DNA of 64,000 nucleotides from Gnetum montanum. Lineage: Eukaryota > Streptophyta > Gnetopsida > Gnetales > Gnetaceae. The notes under the pieces are model-generated. The model was not told the origin of the DNA and did not search any database. It was given only the letters and a program-made list of their open reading frames with translations. Positions 1-10,691 of this stretch are shown in pieces (position 1 is the stretch's first letter; every line of letters starts with the position of its first letter). Made by a program: the position numbers and the translations under genes. The DNA lies in contig MNCI01029147.1 in assembly GCA_015680685.1 (NCBI GenBank), forward strand, positions 39,505-103,504, read 5' to 3'.

Positions 1-142
1 AAGCAAGCCTGGGAAGACAACGAACGATTAACCCCAAGTGTTTCTTGTGGCGTTAAGGCATTTAGTCTGCGGAGTTCGACCGGATCGCGCGTGTACGCTC
101 GTATTCGTATGGTAGAGTGTAGGGGTACCTCGCCACTCATCA
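1..142 (+). mobile_element. End of a group-1 LTR (element H), cut by the window edge
   Basis: The first 142 bases match the last part of the element A LTR almost base for base and end in the same CTCATCA terminus. No tRNA primer-binding site follows, so this is the right-hand (3') LTR of an element lying to the left of the window. The next five bases, ATGTC, should be its target-site duplication, which cannot be checked here. It appears to be inserted in the internal region of element G. Confidence 0.8.
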
Positions 143-258
143 ATGTCTTAGTTTGATGTATTGGAACTCTTAGGTAGATTCTTTAGGTTTTGATCCTTAG
201 CTTTTCATAACCATTAATCAATTATGGGGCTCACAAACTCCTTAGTTGAGGTTATGTT

Positions 259-300
259 AGGGCAAAAAGGACATAAGCCTACTATGGGGAGGAACCACTT
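259..300 (+). repeat. Conserved noncoding block, copy in element G
   Basis: This stretch runs from AGGGC through ATAAGCCT to GGGGAGGAACCACTT. It matches blocks at 38600-38640 (B), 32321-32361 (A), 53390-53431 (D) and, on the minus strand, 10654-10691 (E). Bases 143-258 and 301-840 otherwise hold decayed element sequence with no readable gene. Confidence 0.6.
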
Positions 301-840
301 ACATAGCTCTTGATTGGGCTAGTTAAGTCCTTTATCCTTAGACATTTTGGTAATCACATATTGTGCATTCCCTATCAATTTCATCCAACTATGTGTCCCT
401 TAATGCATTTCTCCAATCATTCTCCATTTTCTATGAACTCTCAAATCCTCTTCATGTATTTCATTGTATTCTTGGCTTTTTTTTGGCTTCCATTTGACTC
501 TAATTTCATTTAAAAACTTTCCCATGGGTTTTATGAATAAAATAATATAAAATCACCAACTTATGAGAGTTAAACCCTTCCAACACACTCTGGTAATCTA
601 TCTAATCAGATAATAATAAAATAATATTAAAATAACCAAACAAGCCATGATCACAACTTAGTCAATGTAACTACTCAAAGAGATAAGGTATTCCAAATGT
701 TTTAAAGTTACACATTAAGTGTTAATCCTTGTTCATGTTGTGATTATAGATGGTAGCTAGATGAAAACACCTATAGGAAGGAGGATCATCTCAACTAAGG
801 GATAAACGACCAAGAGCTGGAAGGGAGCACCAAGAGCAAG

Positions 841-3059
841 TAGCAAAAACCCATGCAATGGGACCTCTTCAAGAGAAGCTTGAAGTGGAATATGTCAGAA
901 AAATTCCTGAGGAAACTGCCATAATAGAATAATCTCATCAAGATGAGGTGCCAGGACTAGCGCTAAGACATGAGGTTACATTGACTCAAGCTTGCCTTAA
1001 TTAGATCAAGCCTCATGACATCCAACATTCAATTCTCCAAGAATTGAACTTTGGACTATTCTTGGAACATGCTCCACAAGAAGTTAAGAAATAGTTGTAG
1101 GACTCTCCCATGTGGCCAACCATCACTTCTAGTTGGAAGTGGTACATGGAAGAGCCATTTCTTCTTTGGAACGATAGGCGGGCAAGAGCCACTGTGAAGA
1201 TCAAGATCATTTAGGTGTCCTACTTAGCTACACTAGTGGGCCAACAAAAAAGACGCGGTTTACACTATGATGAGTCACCTTAACAAAGTGGCTCAAACCA
1301 TCAGCTAGATGGAAGAAGGTGGGCCAACGTTTTTAGCCCAAAGAATGTAGCTACCCACAAGATCAAATCTTAGCACCTAAGAGGTAACAGTCTCTCTCTC
1401 ACAACAACAACAATTCCCAAACATCTCTGGGAATGCTGCTACTTTTTTGATGCCTCTGGAGGAGGGCAAGGGGGCAACTATCTTCGTGATGTAGCACCAT
1501 GGGCAAGAGACAATAGTAGAGGTGGTTGTTGATAGAATTGTTGAGGCATTAAATGCACCTATGGAATCTGTACTAGACATTTTTGCACTTCAAGATGTGC
1601 AAACATTCGTAGAAATAGTTAGTAACAAATTAAGTGCAGCCTAGCATGAAGAGTTGCTGGACTGACTGGTAGGAATTAGGCAACTAATTCTGAATGTCTT
1701 TGAGCTTTTGGATACAATCACTACAACACAGTCGAAGCTACTGGAAGTAAGGGATAAATGCATTGTCATGGAGGGGCAACTCAAAATTTCCTAGGCTCAA
1801 AATTAATGCATGGCTACAGAGGTTGCTGAATTAAGAGCCTTCCTTGCTAATCTTGCACTTCTTAGCCCTATGTTTACCCATGATAAATCTTTTTAACAAC
1901 TTCAAGAAAAGCTTAATAAGGTTGAGAATGCAAAAGAGAGTGATTTTTGATCAATCCTTGGCCGATGCCACCATGCACAATATCCAAAAGGTCCTGGATC
2001 AGACTCTCTAGGAGAATGTCGTCCTAATCACAGAGAATTACTACCTATGGAATGTTGATGTGAAAAAGTAGCAAATGTAAGATTTTATTTATCAAAAGAA
2101 AGGGGAGTTAACCAAAGTAAACACAGAACTAAGGAGATTGGTAGCCAAAAATCAAAATCTATCCATGAAGGAAGTTTGAGCCCTTTTCTAGAAATCTATA
2201 ATAGAGTTAGCCACTTGGAAAAATGAGGCTCTCAAATTTGAGAGAGTAAAAAATCACTATAGAGATTATGTTGGTCTATAGAAATAAATCAATGAAAAAC
2301 ATATTCAGATGATGAAGGAAAAAGTTAATGAGATCCTCTAGCAGCTCAAGGAAGTAGGAGATGTCTGGCAACCTATCTTTCATAGGCTCAATGACTACAA
2401 CAAGGAAGAGATCTACATGAAGGAGTTGTAGATCAAAAAGATGATGGAGTACATGGAGCTTGCCAATCTCCATCATGCAAATCTGGTAATGCTAATGGCT
2501 ACAGTCTAAATTAGAGAAATAGGTGGCCAGTTTGTACTTATTGTATAATGTTGAGTTTAAGCACCACAAAGACACTAAGCAAAAACTTGAGGTGGCAAAT
2601 GCAAAACTCAATGTTCTTAGGCAACACTTCACTAATTAATGGTCTACAACTAAGAGGCTAGTCAAGAGACTAAGTGACTACCAAGAACTATAGAATGCAG
2701 TAAAGACATTTGATGTTGAACATAAACTTTTTCCTGCCTGGTTCATCAATGTGAAGGAGCTATTTCTAGCAATTCCCTATCCTTGGGATGTTCCAACACT
2801 GGACCACATTCACAAGGCAGTGTGGATTGTGAACAATCCTAGGAGTAAGGAGGAGAAGATGAAGACATTGTTGGATGCCTCCTATCTTCCGCCAGAGGTT
2901 GTAGCTACTATAGGACAACCACAACCACCTCAACCACTATGTGTTCTTGAAGAAACTTGTTACACTTTTTGTTCACCCGAGGACAAGTTTTCATTTAGTC
3001 ATGGGGGTATGATGAGTCACATTTTCTTAGGTTCTATCGACGAGGCCTCATCAACATGA
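841..3059 (+). pseudogene. Decayed second ORF (ORF2) of element G, coiled-coil protein of unknown function
   Basis: The plus strand encodes a broken protein rich in Glu, Lys, Leu and Gln, with heptad-like stretches from about 1620 to 2640 that suggest a long coiled coil. Many stops interrupt it, mostly where CAA, CAG or TGG would be expected. The last 300 bases (from 2751) are open. They carry KELF, PWDVPTLDHI, then WIVNNPR and KEEKMKTLLDA. The same motif occurs near the end of the matching region in B (42095-42240) and, on the minus strand, in C (43700-43860). The frame runs through the polypurine tract into the first bases of the LTR, where the tract reads S-H-G-G. I do not recognise the family. 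It could be a structural or nucleic-acid-binding accessory protein of the element. Confidence 0.5.
2997..3009 (+). other. Polypurine tract of element G
   Basis: AGTCATGGGGGTA lies immediately before the TGATGAG start of the 3' LTR. The same 13 bases stand in the same place in A and B, and with one change in D. Confidence 0.8.
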
Positions 3060-3918
3060 CCCCATCAATGCAACCTCATCAACAAGGCCTCATTGATGCA
3101 ACCCTATCAGTGTGGGATTTGATGCATTGATGTGGCCTCATCGATGTAGTGTCTATTTTTGCCTATAAATATGTTCTCACCCACCATGTTTATGGCATCT
3201 TTTGTCATAGTTGTAGCAGAGCTCTTGCAGTTTTGTCATTTGGAAGTTAGAATATTTTTTTTAAGTGCCCATAGTAGAAGTCAAAGAATGTATGGATCTT
3301 TATTCAAGCACTATTGTACCTGAGCACGATCTTATGTGTGGTAATAAAAACAAGCTTTTTGATAAACCTTACAACACTTTGAAATAGATTAATTGTTTAT
3401 TTATACATTTAATGTTTTATGCAATTTTCTTTAATGCTTTAAGTAATTAAGCTAAATTAAGCTAAGTTAAGCTAGATTCAATAAGCGATTAATTAAGCAC
3501 ATAAGTACTAACACTTCAAGCATACTCTTAGCGCTTGGTAATCCCAATAACACTTAACCTTTGGTAACCTAGTAGTGTTAAACATGTTTAGAATGTGTAC
3601 AAAAAGTGGGAACAAATGCTTATGTTAGGATTAGTTAGGTGTAGCTAGTTAGATTAAATTAATTATTTTATTTTATTCATTATTCTTTATCTTTAGGTAA
3701 CTTAAAACACAAAACATAAAAATGATAAAAATCATATGTCTTAGTTGCAATTAACCATACCTTTGCATTTCACAAGTGTAATTCAATTGCAACAGTTAGT
3801 TCTACTTCCTAGAGACTAGTATGCTTAGAAGGCTATAAGTCCATGGAATTTGATTGGGTCACACGTGAACGCTTAGTGATTTGTATGGTTGGGTGTAGGG
3901 TCTACTCATTGCTCATCA
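3010..3918 (+). mobile_element. 3' LTR of element G
   Basis: The LTR starts TGATGAG and ends CTCATCA, the 7-bp inverted ends shared by the superfamily. A TATA box (TATAAATA) is at 3164-3171. The 3' half (from about 3480) carries the degenerate text shared with the B and C LTRs: the CTTGGTAATCCCAATAACAC region, then the tract ending GTGTAGGGTCTACTCATTG. Bases 3020-3150 are unusual in carrying repeated CCTCATCGATG-like and CCCATCAATGCAA-like words. Confidence 0.8.
3164..3171 (+). promoter_or_regulatory. Probable TATA box of the G LTR
   Basis: TATAAATA lies about 155 bases into the LTR and aligns with the TATA boxes of the B (42598) and A (26670) LTRs. Confidence 0.5.
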
Positions 3919-5290
3919 AAGTGGATGTTCAAAATTAAATTTGGTGACCAGTTTAAAGCACATCTTGTTGCTAAGGGTTATTCACAAAAGAAGTGAATTG
4001 ATTATGATAAAATCTTCTCCCATGTGGTAAAATTAACATCCATTAGATCATTGTTATCAATAGAAACAACTTATGATCCAGAACTTGAATAAATGGATGC
4101 AAAAGCTATTTTCCTCAATGGTGATCTTAAGGAGGAAATATATATGCTTCAACCTAAAGGGTATGAAGTGAAAGGAAAAGAGTATACAATGTGTCAATTG
4201 CTAAAATCATTGTATGGGCTCAAACAAGCACTAAGAATGTGGAATAAAAAATTTAATGAACACATGTTAAATCTTAGTTTCATTAAAAGTCAGGAAGGCT
4301 CCTACTTATATGTGAAAAACAAAAATGGAAAACTCTTAATTTTACTACTATATGTTGATGACATGTTAATAGCAAGAAGTGACATGGATGAAATTGAGAT
4401 GAAACAACTTCTTTCTTCTTGGTTTGAGATGAAAGATCTTGGTGCTGTTAAAAGAATTTTGGGCATGAAAATTAAAAGAAATAAAGGTAATAACAAACTT
4501 TGGATTGGACAATCGACATATGTGCAAAATATCTTAAAAAGATATAATATGCAAGATTGTAAGCTTGTGGCAACACCTTTTAAAACTAGGATGAAACTTT
4601 CAGTTGAATAATGTCCCAAGATAAATGATAAAAAAGAGCTCATGGTAAAAATTCCATATGCTAGTGTTGTTGGCAATTTGATATATGTAATGGTCAGTAC
4701 TAGATCTAATATTATATACATTGTTGGAAAACTCAATAGGTATATGTCTAATCTAGGAAAACAACATTGAATTGCAATAAAACGAGTTTTTCAATATCTT
4801 CATGGTACTATGAACTTTGGTATTTGTTATCAAATTGATTCGTCCATTCTACATGGTTATGTGAATGTTGACTAGGGTGGGGATTTAGACAACAAAAAAT
4901 CAACCAATGGATATGTCTTTAATATCTTTGGTGGTGCTATGTCCTCGAAAAGCCAATTGCAGTTTTATGTAGCTTAGTCTACTACTGAAGTAGAATGTGC
5001 TGCTGCAAACCTAGCTAGTCAAAAAACAACATGGCTTCAAAGATTAGTGGCTGAATTCAAAATTCATAAAAAAAATTGTAAAAATTGGCTGTGATAAGCA
5101 AAGTGCAATTTATATATCCAAGAATCCCACTTTCCATAGTAGGACAAAGCATATAGAGATACCATATCATTATATTCGATAGCAGCAGATAAATGAATAA
5201 AGGATTCTTCTTGAAAAAATTAAGACAAAAGAGAATCTTGTTGATATGATGACAAAATCTTTATTTGCTGAAAAATTTTTATAGTGTTGA
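3919..5290 (+). pseudogene. Ty1/copia pol remnant: reverse transcriptase and RNase H
   Basis: Reading starts inside the RVT_2 reverse transcriptase (KWMFK, then VAKGYSQK), because element G is inserted there and the upstream part is left of the window. An open stretch at 4093-4611 carries AIFLNGDLKEEIYM, SLYGLKQA and the catalytic YVDDMLI (4351 onward). Beyond a stop at 4609 the frame continues with the copia RNase H region: an STTEVECAAA-like motif near 4978-5010 and TKHIEI near 5145-5160. Stops such as LE*MDA and the stop before STTEVE look like CAA/CAG to TAA/TAG changes. In copia elements this protein copies the RNA genome into DNA. This copy is dead. Confidence 0.88.
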
Positions 5291-5350
5291 ACAGATATTG
5301 ATGTCATGGAAGGTCATATTAGGATCATGCTTCACGGCAACTTTGCCTTC

Positions 5351-5362
5351 GAGAGGGAGAAT
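5351..5362 (+). other. Probable polypurine tract of the copia element
   Basis: GAGAGGGAGAAT stands just before a TGTA-starting repeat, about 60 bases after the end of RNase H, as expected for copia elements. Confidence 0.55.
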
Positions 5363-5580
5363 TGTACGTGAAGTGAAGTGAGGGCAACTGCTGTTCACAT
5401 AAGCTCAAATATTGTCACCTCATTGATTAAAACCACTATCTTTTTTGTAATTCTAAGGTACCATAATTATGTTGTAATAAATTGCAATGTTGAGTATTTA
5501 ACTGTAGATATTTGAAATATAGTTAATGTAAAACTATTGTTCATCTTCGTCATTTTATTTCTGTTAATATCTAGTTTACA
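5363..5580 (+). mobile_element. Probable 3' LTR of the copia element
   Basis: It starts TGTACGTG after the polypurine tract. The likely end is CTAGTTTACA, giving TGTA...TACA ends and a length of 218 bases, within the usual range for copia LTRs. The partner 5' LTR is outside the window, so the right boundary is inferred. Confidence 0.45.
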
Positions 5581-6461
5581 TTCCGTAATGTCCATCCCAT
5601 GTTATAAATTTGGTTACAAGGAAACCATGATCCCTATGCTTTCTTTTTTTTCTATTCTTTGTTGTTCATTGAGAAATTCTTTTAGAATTGACATAAAGAT
5701 TTAAGAGCACGTTTCTTGCTAAGGTTTTTTCCATTTTTCCCCAAAATATATTATTGTGTTTTGCTGTTGATTTATGTTTTACTATTATTACTAACAATCT
5801 AAAAATCATAAAAAGAAATTGTATTGGAATTGCTTGTCAGATGTAAAATAAAATTTGCAAATGTGAGCCAACGCCAATGAGCCGTGCCCTGGATATATAA
5901 AAATAAATTTACTTCAAGAAAAATCTAAATATTTCTGTAAACAACGCAGGTGAGCCGAGGAAAATTGGGAACAACGCAAAACGCAGATTCAATAAAATGA
6001 TATTAAGAAAATGTGAAAAACCTAAAAGATAGATTTCCGAGGTCACCGTCTTATTAATATTTTTTTATTTTTTTCATCTTAACATTTCAAGCAGTATTTT
6101 TTGACGTCTCAAAACGTGAATTTTCTTTGAAACGTTTGAAAACTTAAAATTTTAACGCCAATCTGCAGCGCATAGTGACGCGCACACATAGAAACAGACA
6201 AAAGCAATGTCCCGACAAAAGGTACGTACCTCACAAATGGCAATACTGCTGCTGCTACCACGATATATATTTAATTATTTGCATATTGAATATGCTTCCA
6301 GATACACACTATTTTACAGTTATGTAATTCTACACTTTCTTGTGCGTCCGGCATTCTATTTCTTGATTTGAGGTAACTTTATTTTTTCGAAAGAAATCAA
6401 TAGATTTAGGTATTATTCTTGGAATTCTGATTAATAAATATAAGTCGGCTTGACTTGCCGA
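5581..6461. other. Intergenic, downstream of the SWEET gene
   Basis: AT-rich sequence with no reading frame or repeat that I can support. Confidence 0.5.
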
Positions 6462-6467
6462 TTTATT
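6462..6467 (-). terminator. Possible polyadenylation signal of the SWEET gene
   Basis: On the minus strand this reads AATAAA, about 130 bases after the SWEET stop codon. The distance is reasonable for a plant 3' UTR, but the word is common in AT-rich DNA. Confidence 0.35.
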
Positions 6468-6593
6468 GAAACATGACAATCCGACATATTTCCCAACTAT
6501 TTAAACCCTGATGTATTCTACTACGGAAAAATAAAAATATACCGAATTGATTAAATTGTCATGGTCATGGCTTCCTTGCATGCGTGCGTGTAG

Positions 6594-7569
6594 TTAAGGC
6601 AGTGCTTCTTCTTGCATAGCATTATCATTGTTAATGGGGTTTGGTTTTTGCTGATGATCCTGGGCAAACACCGTGATTTGGATGGCTTTGTCGTCGTTGC
6701 CGGCATCATCTTCTGCATCTGCGTCGCCGTCGGCTGAACATTTGTCTTTTGTCTTCTGCTTCTCCATGTCCACATCCTTGTGACTGACATTGTTGTTGTT
6801 GTTGCGGAAGCACAGGTAGAGCAGGATCTGTGCGCAGCCGAGGGATATTCCCAGAAAATTTGGCAGCATGATGATAAGATCCTTGCTGAGGGCGCCGTAA
6901 GCAAGCCAGAAGACACTGCACAGTGTGGTGGAGATGGACAGCCATATGGGCAGGAACTCCACGCTCTTTGTCTTCAACACCGACTTCTGTAAACCAAAAA
7001 TCATCACCATCATCAGGAAGGAAGAAGGAATCCAGTTAGCACAGCGTTGGTTGATTAAAAGTATTGGACGATCGAGTTGGATTGCTGAATTGCGATTAAC
7101 GTACGAGTACAGAGAGTGGAGAGGCGTAGAGAGAGATGGTGGCGACCATGCCGACGGTTCCGACCAGAACTACTCTGTGCTTGCGATCGTGCACCGCCAT
7201 GACCGATGTCCCCAACACCGCAGCAAACACCGTCACCACGCCTGCTAATAATCTCTGCATCGCCATCTTAGACGAGGGCGGGGCGTAGAGCAGATAAATG
7301 AAGACGTAGGCGGCGTTAAAGAATAGTCCAATGCCATTCACCAGGAACACCACTATGTTTCGCCACTCCTCACTCACAAAGGGCGTGCTGTAGAACACGT
7401 ATATCAAGCAGTTGAACAGTGATATCCCATACGGAATCGCTGAAAATCCTTCTGTTGTTTTCTTCTTCACTATTCCCTTGAATGTGGGAATCGGGGACAA
7501 GTACATGCCCAGCGCCAGCAGCCCCCCTGCAAGGCCAGCACCCATGCGCAGAATCTCACCCTTCAACAT
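6594..7569 (-). CDS. SWEET: SWEET-type sugar transporter (MtN3/saliva family), two exons, about 285 residues
   Basis: SWEETs are seven-helix uniporters that move sugars across plasma or vacuolar membranes. Exon 1 is 7569-7105 and exon 2 is 6986-6594, joined in phase 0. The first MtN3 repeat has SPIPTF (about residues 25-30), TTEGFSAIPYG and FVSEEW, then LVNGIG. The second has YASPLSVL, then KTKSVEFLPIWLS and MLPNFLG. The four helix prolines (about 26 and 46 in repeat 1, and those of ASPLS and LPIW) and the two pocket asparagines (VNG, PNF) are all present, so the protein should be functional. The NC motif and FVS after IPY resemble clade I (SWEET1-like), an inference only. The acidic and basic tail of about 70 residues should be cytosolic. 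The start is the first ATG, with A at -3. A GTG-led extension in frame to 7593 is unlikely to be used. Only one intron is present, whereas most plant SWEET genes have about five. Confidence 0.9.
6987..7104 (-). other. Intron of the SWEET gene
   Basis: The minus strand reads CTC|GTACGT at the donor and TTTTGGTTTACAG|AAG at the acceptor, giving 118 bases. Joining the exons restores the family spacing ASPLS-VL-KSVL-KTKSVEF exactly. Confidence 0.9.
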
Positions 7570-7757
7570 TCTAAATATCACACCGCACAGCACAGCAGCG
7601 GAAGATACAGAGATTACCTCAGGCCGGGCTATTCAGGGGATTTCAGAGAATCCGCCTGAAAAACCAACCAAATGAAGAGAAATAAAGGAGGACAAGATCA
7701 GATCGTGCCTTGTATTTGAGATCGATCGTTGTGCCAAACACGAGGGTGGCGACGGCA

Positions 7758-7764
7758 ATTTATA
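7758..7764 (-). promoter_or_regulatory. TATA box of the SWEET gene
   Basis: The minus strand reads GTGGTATAAATTGCC. It is about 190 bases upstream of the ATG, which leaves a 5' UTR of about 160 bases if transcription starts about 30 bases downstream. Confidence 0.6.
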
Positions 7765-7772
7765 CCACTGCA

Positions 7773-7777
7773 ATTGG
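7773..7777 (-). promoter_or_regulatory. CCAAT box of the SWEET gene
   Basis: On the minus strand CGTGGCCAATTGC lies just upstream of the TATA box. The adjacent ACGCGTGG is a possible bZIP or bHLH site, which is speculative. Confidence 0.4.
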
Positions 7778-9113
7778 CCACGCGTCAGCATTATTCCAGC
7801 GGAATCCAAGCAAAATTCCAAGAATGTAGCTAGCAAGGTAAGCAGGCAGACAGCAGGAGTCTCGAGTCAGTCCACAAAAAATATCAAGCAAGAGACAGAA
7901 ACAAGAAAAACTGAAATCCATAGAAGAATAGACCTGAACCCGCAGGCAACAGTGATGTGGTGCCACCGAAACCCACAACAGCAGAAACAACATTCCATAG
8001 CTATTGTCCATGCACAACTGAGATGTGGTTCCAAATATAATAATAGTTGCGCTAATCCCTTTTTTGTCGTCAGAATTACCCCAAATTGCATGCAAGCACG
8101 TCCCTGCCTTCGGCCCCGCCACCAACAGCAGCAGCAGCTAGCAATCCGGCATGAGCATGCTTTGATATTTCCTTCTGCGAAATCGCTGGATAGAAAACTA
8201 TACAATTCAATACAATATAGATGCAATGCTCGCCGTCGTTTCGCATGCTTTATTATCAATTTGAGTGCCAATTATTAGGGCTTTGCCTTTTTGCAGTGTT
8301 TGCATACTTCCAAAAAAAAACCAAGAACTTATCCCTCGTCTCCCTTGCTTGGTTTGATTGATTGATTGATGAAGATAAGCGAGCAATTATATTGCTTGTT
8401 CAATCAAGTGTTGTGGCTCTTGGTGGCAATTATACTGCCACGCTTTTCTTCTGCAATTGGTCCCTTCTCGTCGTCTTAATTAAATTCCACGCTCGGCAGT
8501 GGATACGCCACAATACGATTTGTAATGCACACGCCACAATACCATTTGTCATTTGATTATATTACATTATCTCCTCTGCAACTCCATTGCTGCTGCTGGG
8601 CTTCGCCGTTATCACAATTCGGGACTTTAATAATTTTTCAATTTTCACAATCTTATCACAATGTTCCCCACGTTTAATTAATTAATTAATCGTCTAACTA
8701 TGCTTCATGCTATGTTTCCTTGGTGGATGGTCATGGTTTTAGGGAAGAACATAAACTTTCTTGAGACTTGTGTGGGGGTTTTGTAATCTGAAATAAGTAA
8801 AACATAGGTACATCCCAAGATATATTGTCTAATTAGAACTTTATATAACTCAACATTACTTACTCCAATCGAATTTATGACTTCAACCTTCAAAATTAAG
8901 TATCTTAGGACATGTGTGGAAAATTCTAATGGTTTTCTATAACAAAAGATGAAAATTTGAAAACAAAGGAACTTAAACTTTCAATGTCTCTTTCATTATT
9001 CCAAATGCATACCATTATTGAACTCACCTCAATTGCCAATAAAAATATTTTTTTTACATTATTTAAATAAATGTTCCTAGTAAGCGTAGGACCCAAGGAT
9101 ACGTAAGCATGGT
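7778..9113. other. Upstream region of the SWEET gene, no other gene seen
   Basis: The sequence near the gene is less AT-rich and includes CAG-rich runs near 8125-8145. Short frames here overlap on both strands and have no recognisable motif. Further out there is a TTAATTAATTAATTAA run near 8676. The stretch ends at the target-site duplication ATGGT (9109-9113) of element E. Confidence 0.5.
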
Positions 9114-9908
9114 TGATGAGTGGTGAGGTACCCCTACACTCAACCATACGAATACGAGCGTAGAACGCACGATCCGGTTGAACTCCGCAGACTAAGTGCC
9201 TACACGCCTTATGGAACACTTAAGGTTAATCATTCGTTGTCTTCCCAGACTTACTTGTAGTTGTCATGGTTGTATGGTTAAGTAAGTTTGAGGTATGTGA
9301 TTTTTATAGTTTTTATGTTTTATCTCCTATGCTAACAAGGTGAAGGGTGAAGAGACTAATTGACTAACTTTAACTAACTAACTAAGTCTAAATTAACCTA
9401 GCATCACCATCCATTCCCACTTACTGTTCACACCCTGAACCGATGCAAAGTTGGTTACCAAACGCTAATCATTGCTGTGATCACCAAGCGTAACACGCGT
9501 GCTCAAAGTGGTCGTATTGAGGCACTTAACTAGGAGAAAAAGGTTGAGAGAGATTTAATTAACTAAGAAAGCATTTAAATGACAAGTATAAATAATAGCA
9601 AATGAAATCCTAATTAGCCTATTCCATGCACTGCAAGGTTTATCCAAGAAGTTTGTCTTTATTTCCGTACACAAACTTGTGTTCAGGTACAATGTCTGCT
9701 CGAATAAAGATCCATTCACTTTAGAGTTCCTACTGTGGGCACATGGAAATTAATCTATCTCTGGAGGGGAAAAGCTGCCAGAGTTTCACTATGGTCTAGG
9801 CCTAGATGAGAAACAAGGGAGAGTCGCCTCTTATCTATAGACTTGGTGATGCACTGCGATATCATGTGGGATGCGATATCGTGGCCCATGTGATATCGCG
9901 TCCCATCA
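9114..9908 (-). mobile_element. 3' LTR of element E
   Basis: On the minus strand it starts TGATGGG and ends CTCATCA. GATATC-containing palindromes lie close to its start (about 9857-9900). AATAAAG, the likely polyadenylation signal, is preserved on the minus strand near 9660. Confidence 0.9.
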
Positions 9909-9921
9909 TACCCCCATGACT
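9909..9921 (-). other. Polypurine tract of element E
   Basis: The minus strand reads AGTCATGGGGGTA immediately before the LTR start. Confidence 0.85.
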
Positions 9922-10462
9922 AAATGATAACTTGTCCTTGAGTTCCTTACAAAATATTGGGAAGGTATGGGATTATTGACTGAATGGAACTAATGGGATG
10001 ACATGTGAATAGATCATCATTATAAGACATGACAAAACTGGTGTTCATGACAATAAGAGTGAACACCTTATTACATTTGACATCAGGCCTTATTTGGCAG
10101 TTGAGAGAGAAGAGAGAAGAGAGAAGAAAGAAGAAGTCTTGCTGCTGCCAACGCCAAGATTGCGCCTTTTGTTGTCCATTTGTAAGCGCATCATCGATCT
10201 CGTTCCTTGCAAAGATGCTTCAGCACTGATCCATTCCAAGTGTTTCCTCCAGATCTAATCCATTGTTGTATGATTGCCATCTGCATACACAACACAATCT
10301 TATATTAGCAAGGGTAAATGAATTTCAATGCAGGTGATACCTTGCCTCAGTGAAGGGTCCATTGGTTGGGTTGTGATATGGCTGATTGCGGATTTGGAGA
10401 TATATTAATGAGGACTACCGAAGGTGTAGGGGTTAGGAGAAAATCAAAAAAATTGGGTCCCA

Positions 10463-10475
10463 TATCCCCATGACT
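10463..10475 (-). other. Internal polypurine-tract-like core, element E
   Basis: The minus strand reads AGTCATGGGGATA, one base different from the true tract, about 550 bases upstream of it. A and D have the same motif at the same relative place. Confidence 0.5.
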
Positions 10476-10653
10476 AATCACAAACCTCCGGTAGCGATAA
10501 AATGGAGAAAGGAAAAAAGAACAAGAAAGATAGAGAAAAAGAGACAACTAGAACATCGATGAAGTGGATGTCAAGATGGAAATGAACAAAATAAAGTGGA
10601 TTGTGAAAATGGTAAGGGAAAGAATTTAACGAATGCACCAAATAGGAATGCTA

Positions 10654-10691
10654 GTGGGTCCTCCCCAAAGCAGGCTCATGCCCTTAATGCC
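10654..10691 (-). repeat. Conserved noncoding block, copy in element E
   Basis: The minus strand reads AGGGCATTAAGGGCATGAGC followed by CTGCTTTGGGGAGGACCCAC. It is almost identical to the A copy at 32321-32360. Confidence 0.7.

Larger units (their letters stand above)
143..3918 (+). mobile_element. Element G: group-2 LTR retrotransposon, 3' part
   Basis: This holds the 3' half of the internal region, a polypurine tract and a full 3' LTR of an old plus-strand element related to B and C. Its 5' half lies left of the window beyond element H. It contains the conserved noncoding block at 259-300 and a decayed second ORF with coiled-coil character. The right end abuts a copia reverse transcriptase reading frame at 3919, so G is inserted in that gene. 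The many stops and low CpG content indicate great age. Confidence 0.75.

Noticed and set aside
310-513. 67-codon plus-strand frame near the window start
   Set aside because: It lies in the noncoding region of element G, and the collinear part of B does not keep it.
4302-4736. Minus-strand 144-codon frame
   Set aside because: It is antisense to the copia reverse transcriptase.
7531-7569. Possible tiny intron in SWEET exon 1 (AAG|GTGAG to TTGCAG|GG)
   Set aside because: It would be about 35 bases, too short for plant splicing, and the unspliced reading gives a normal first helix.
6925-7675. Plus-strand frames opposite the SWEET gene (6925-7248, 7412-7675) and minus-strand frames in another register (6551-6945)
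   Set aside because: They are shadows of the SWEET exons and have no domain.
7760-8278. Frames on both strands upstream of the SWEET gene
   Set aside because: They overlap each other and the promoter, and carry no motif. A composition effect of CAG-rich sequence.
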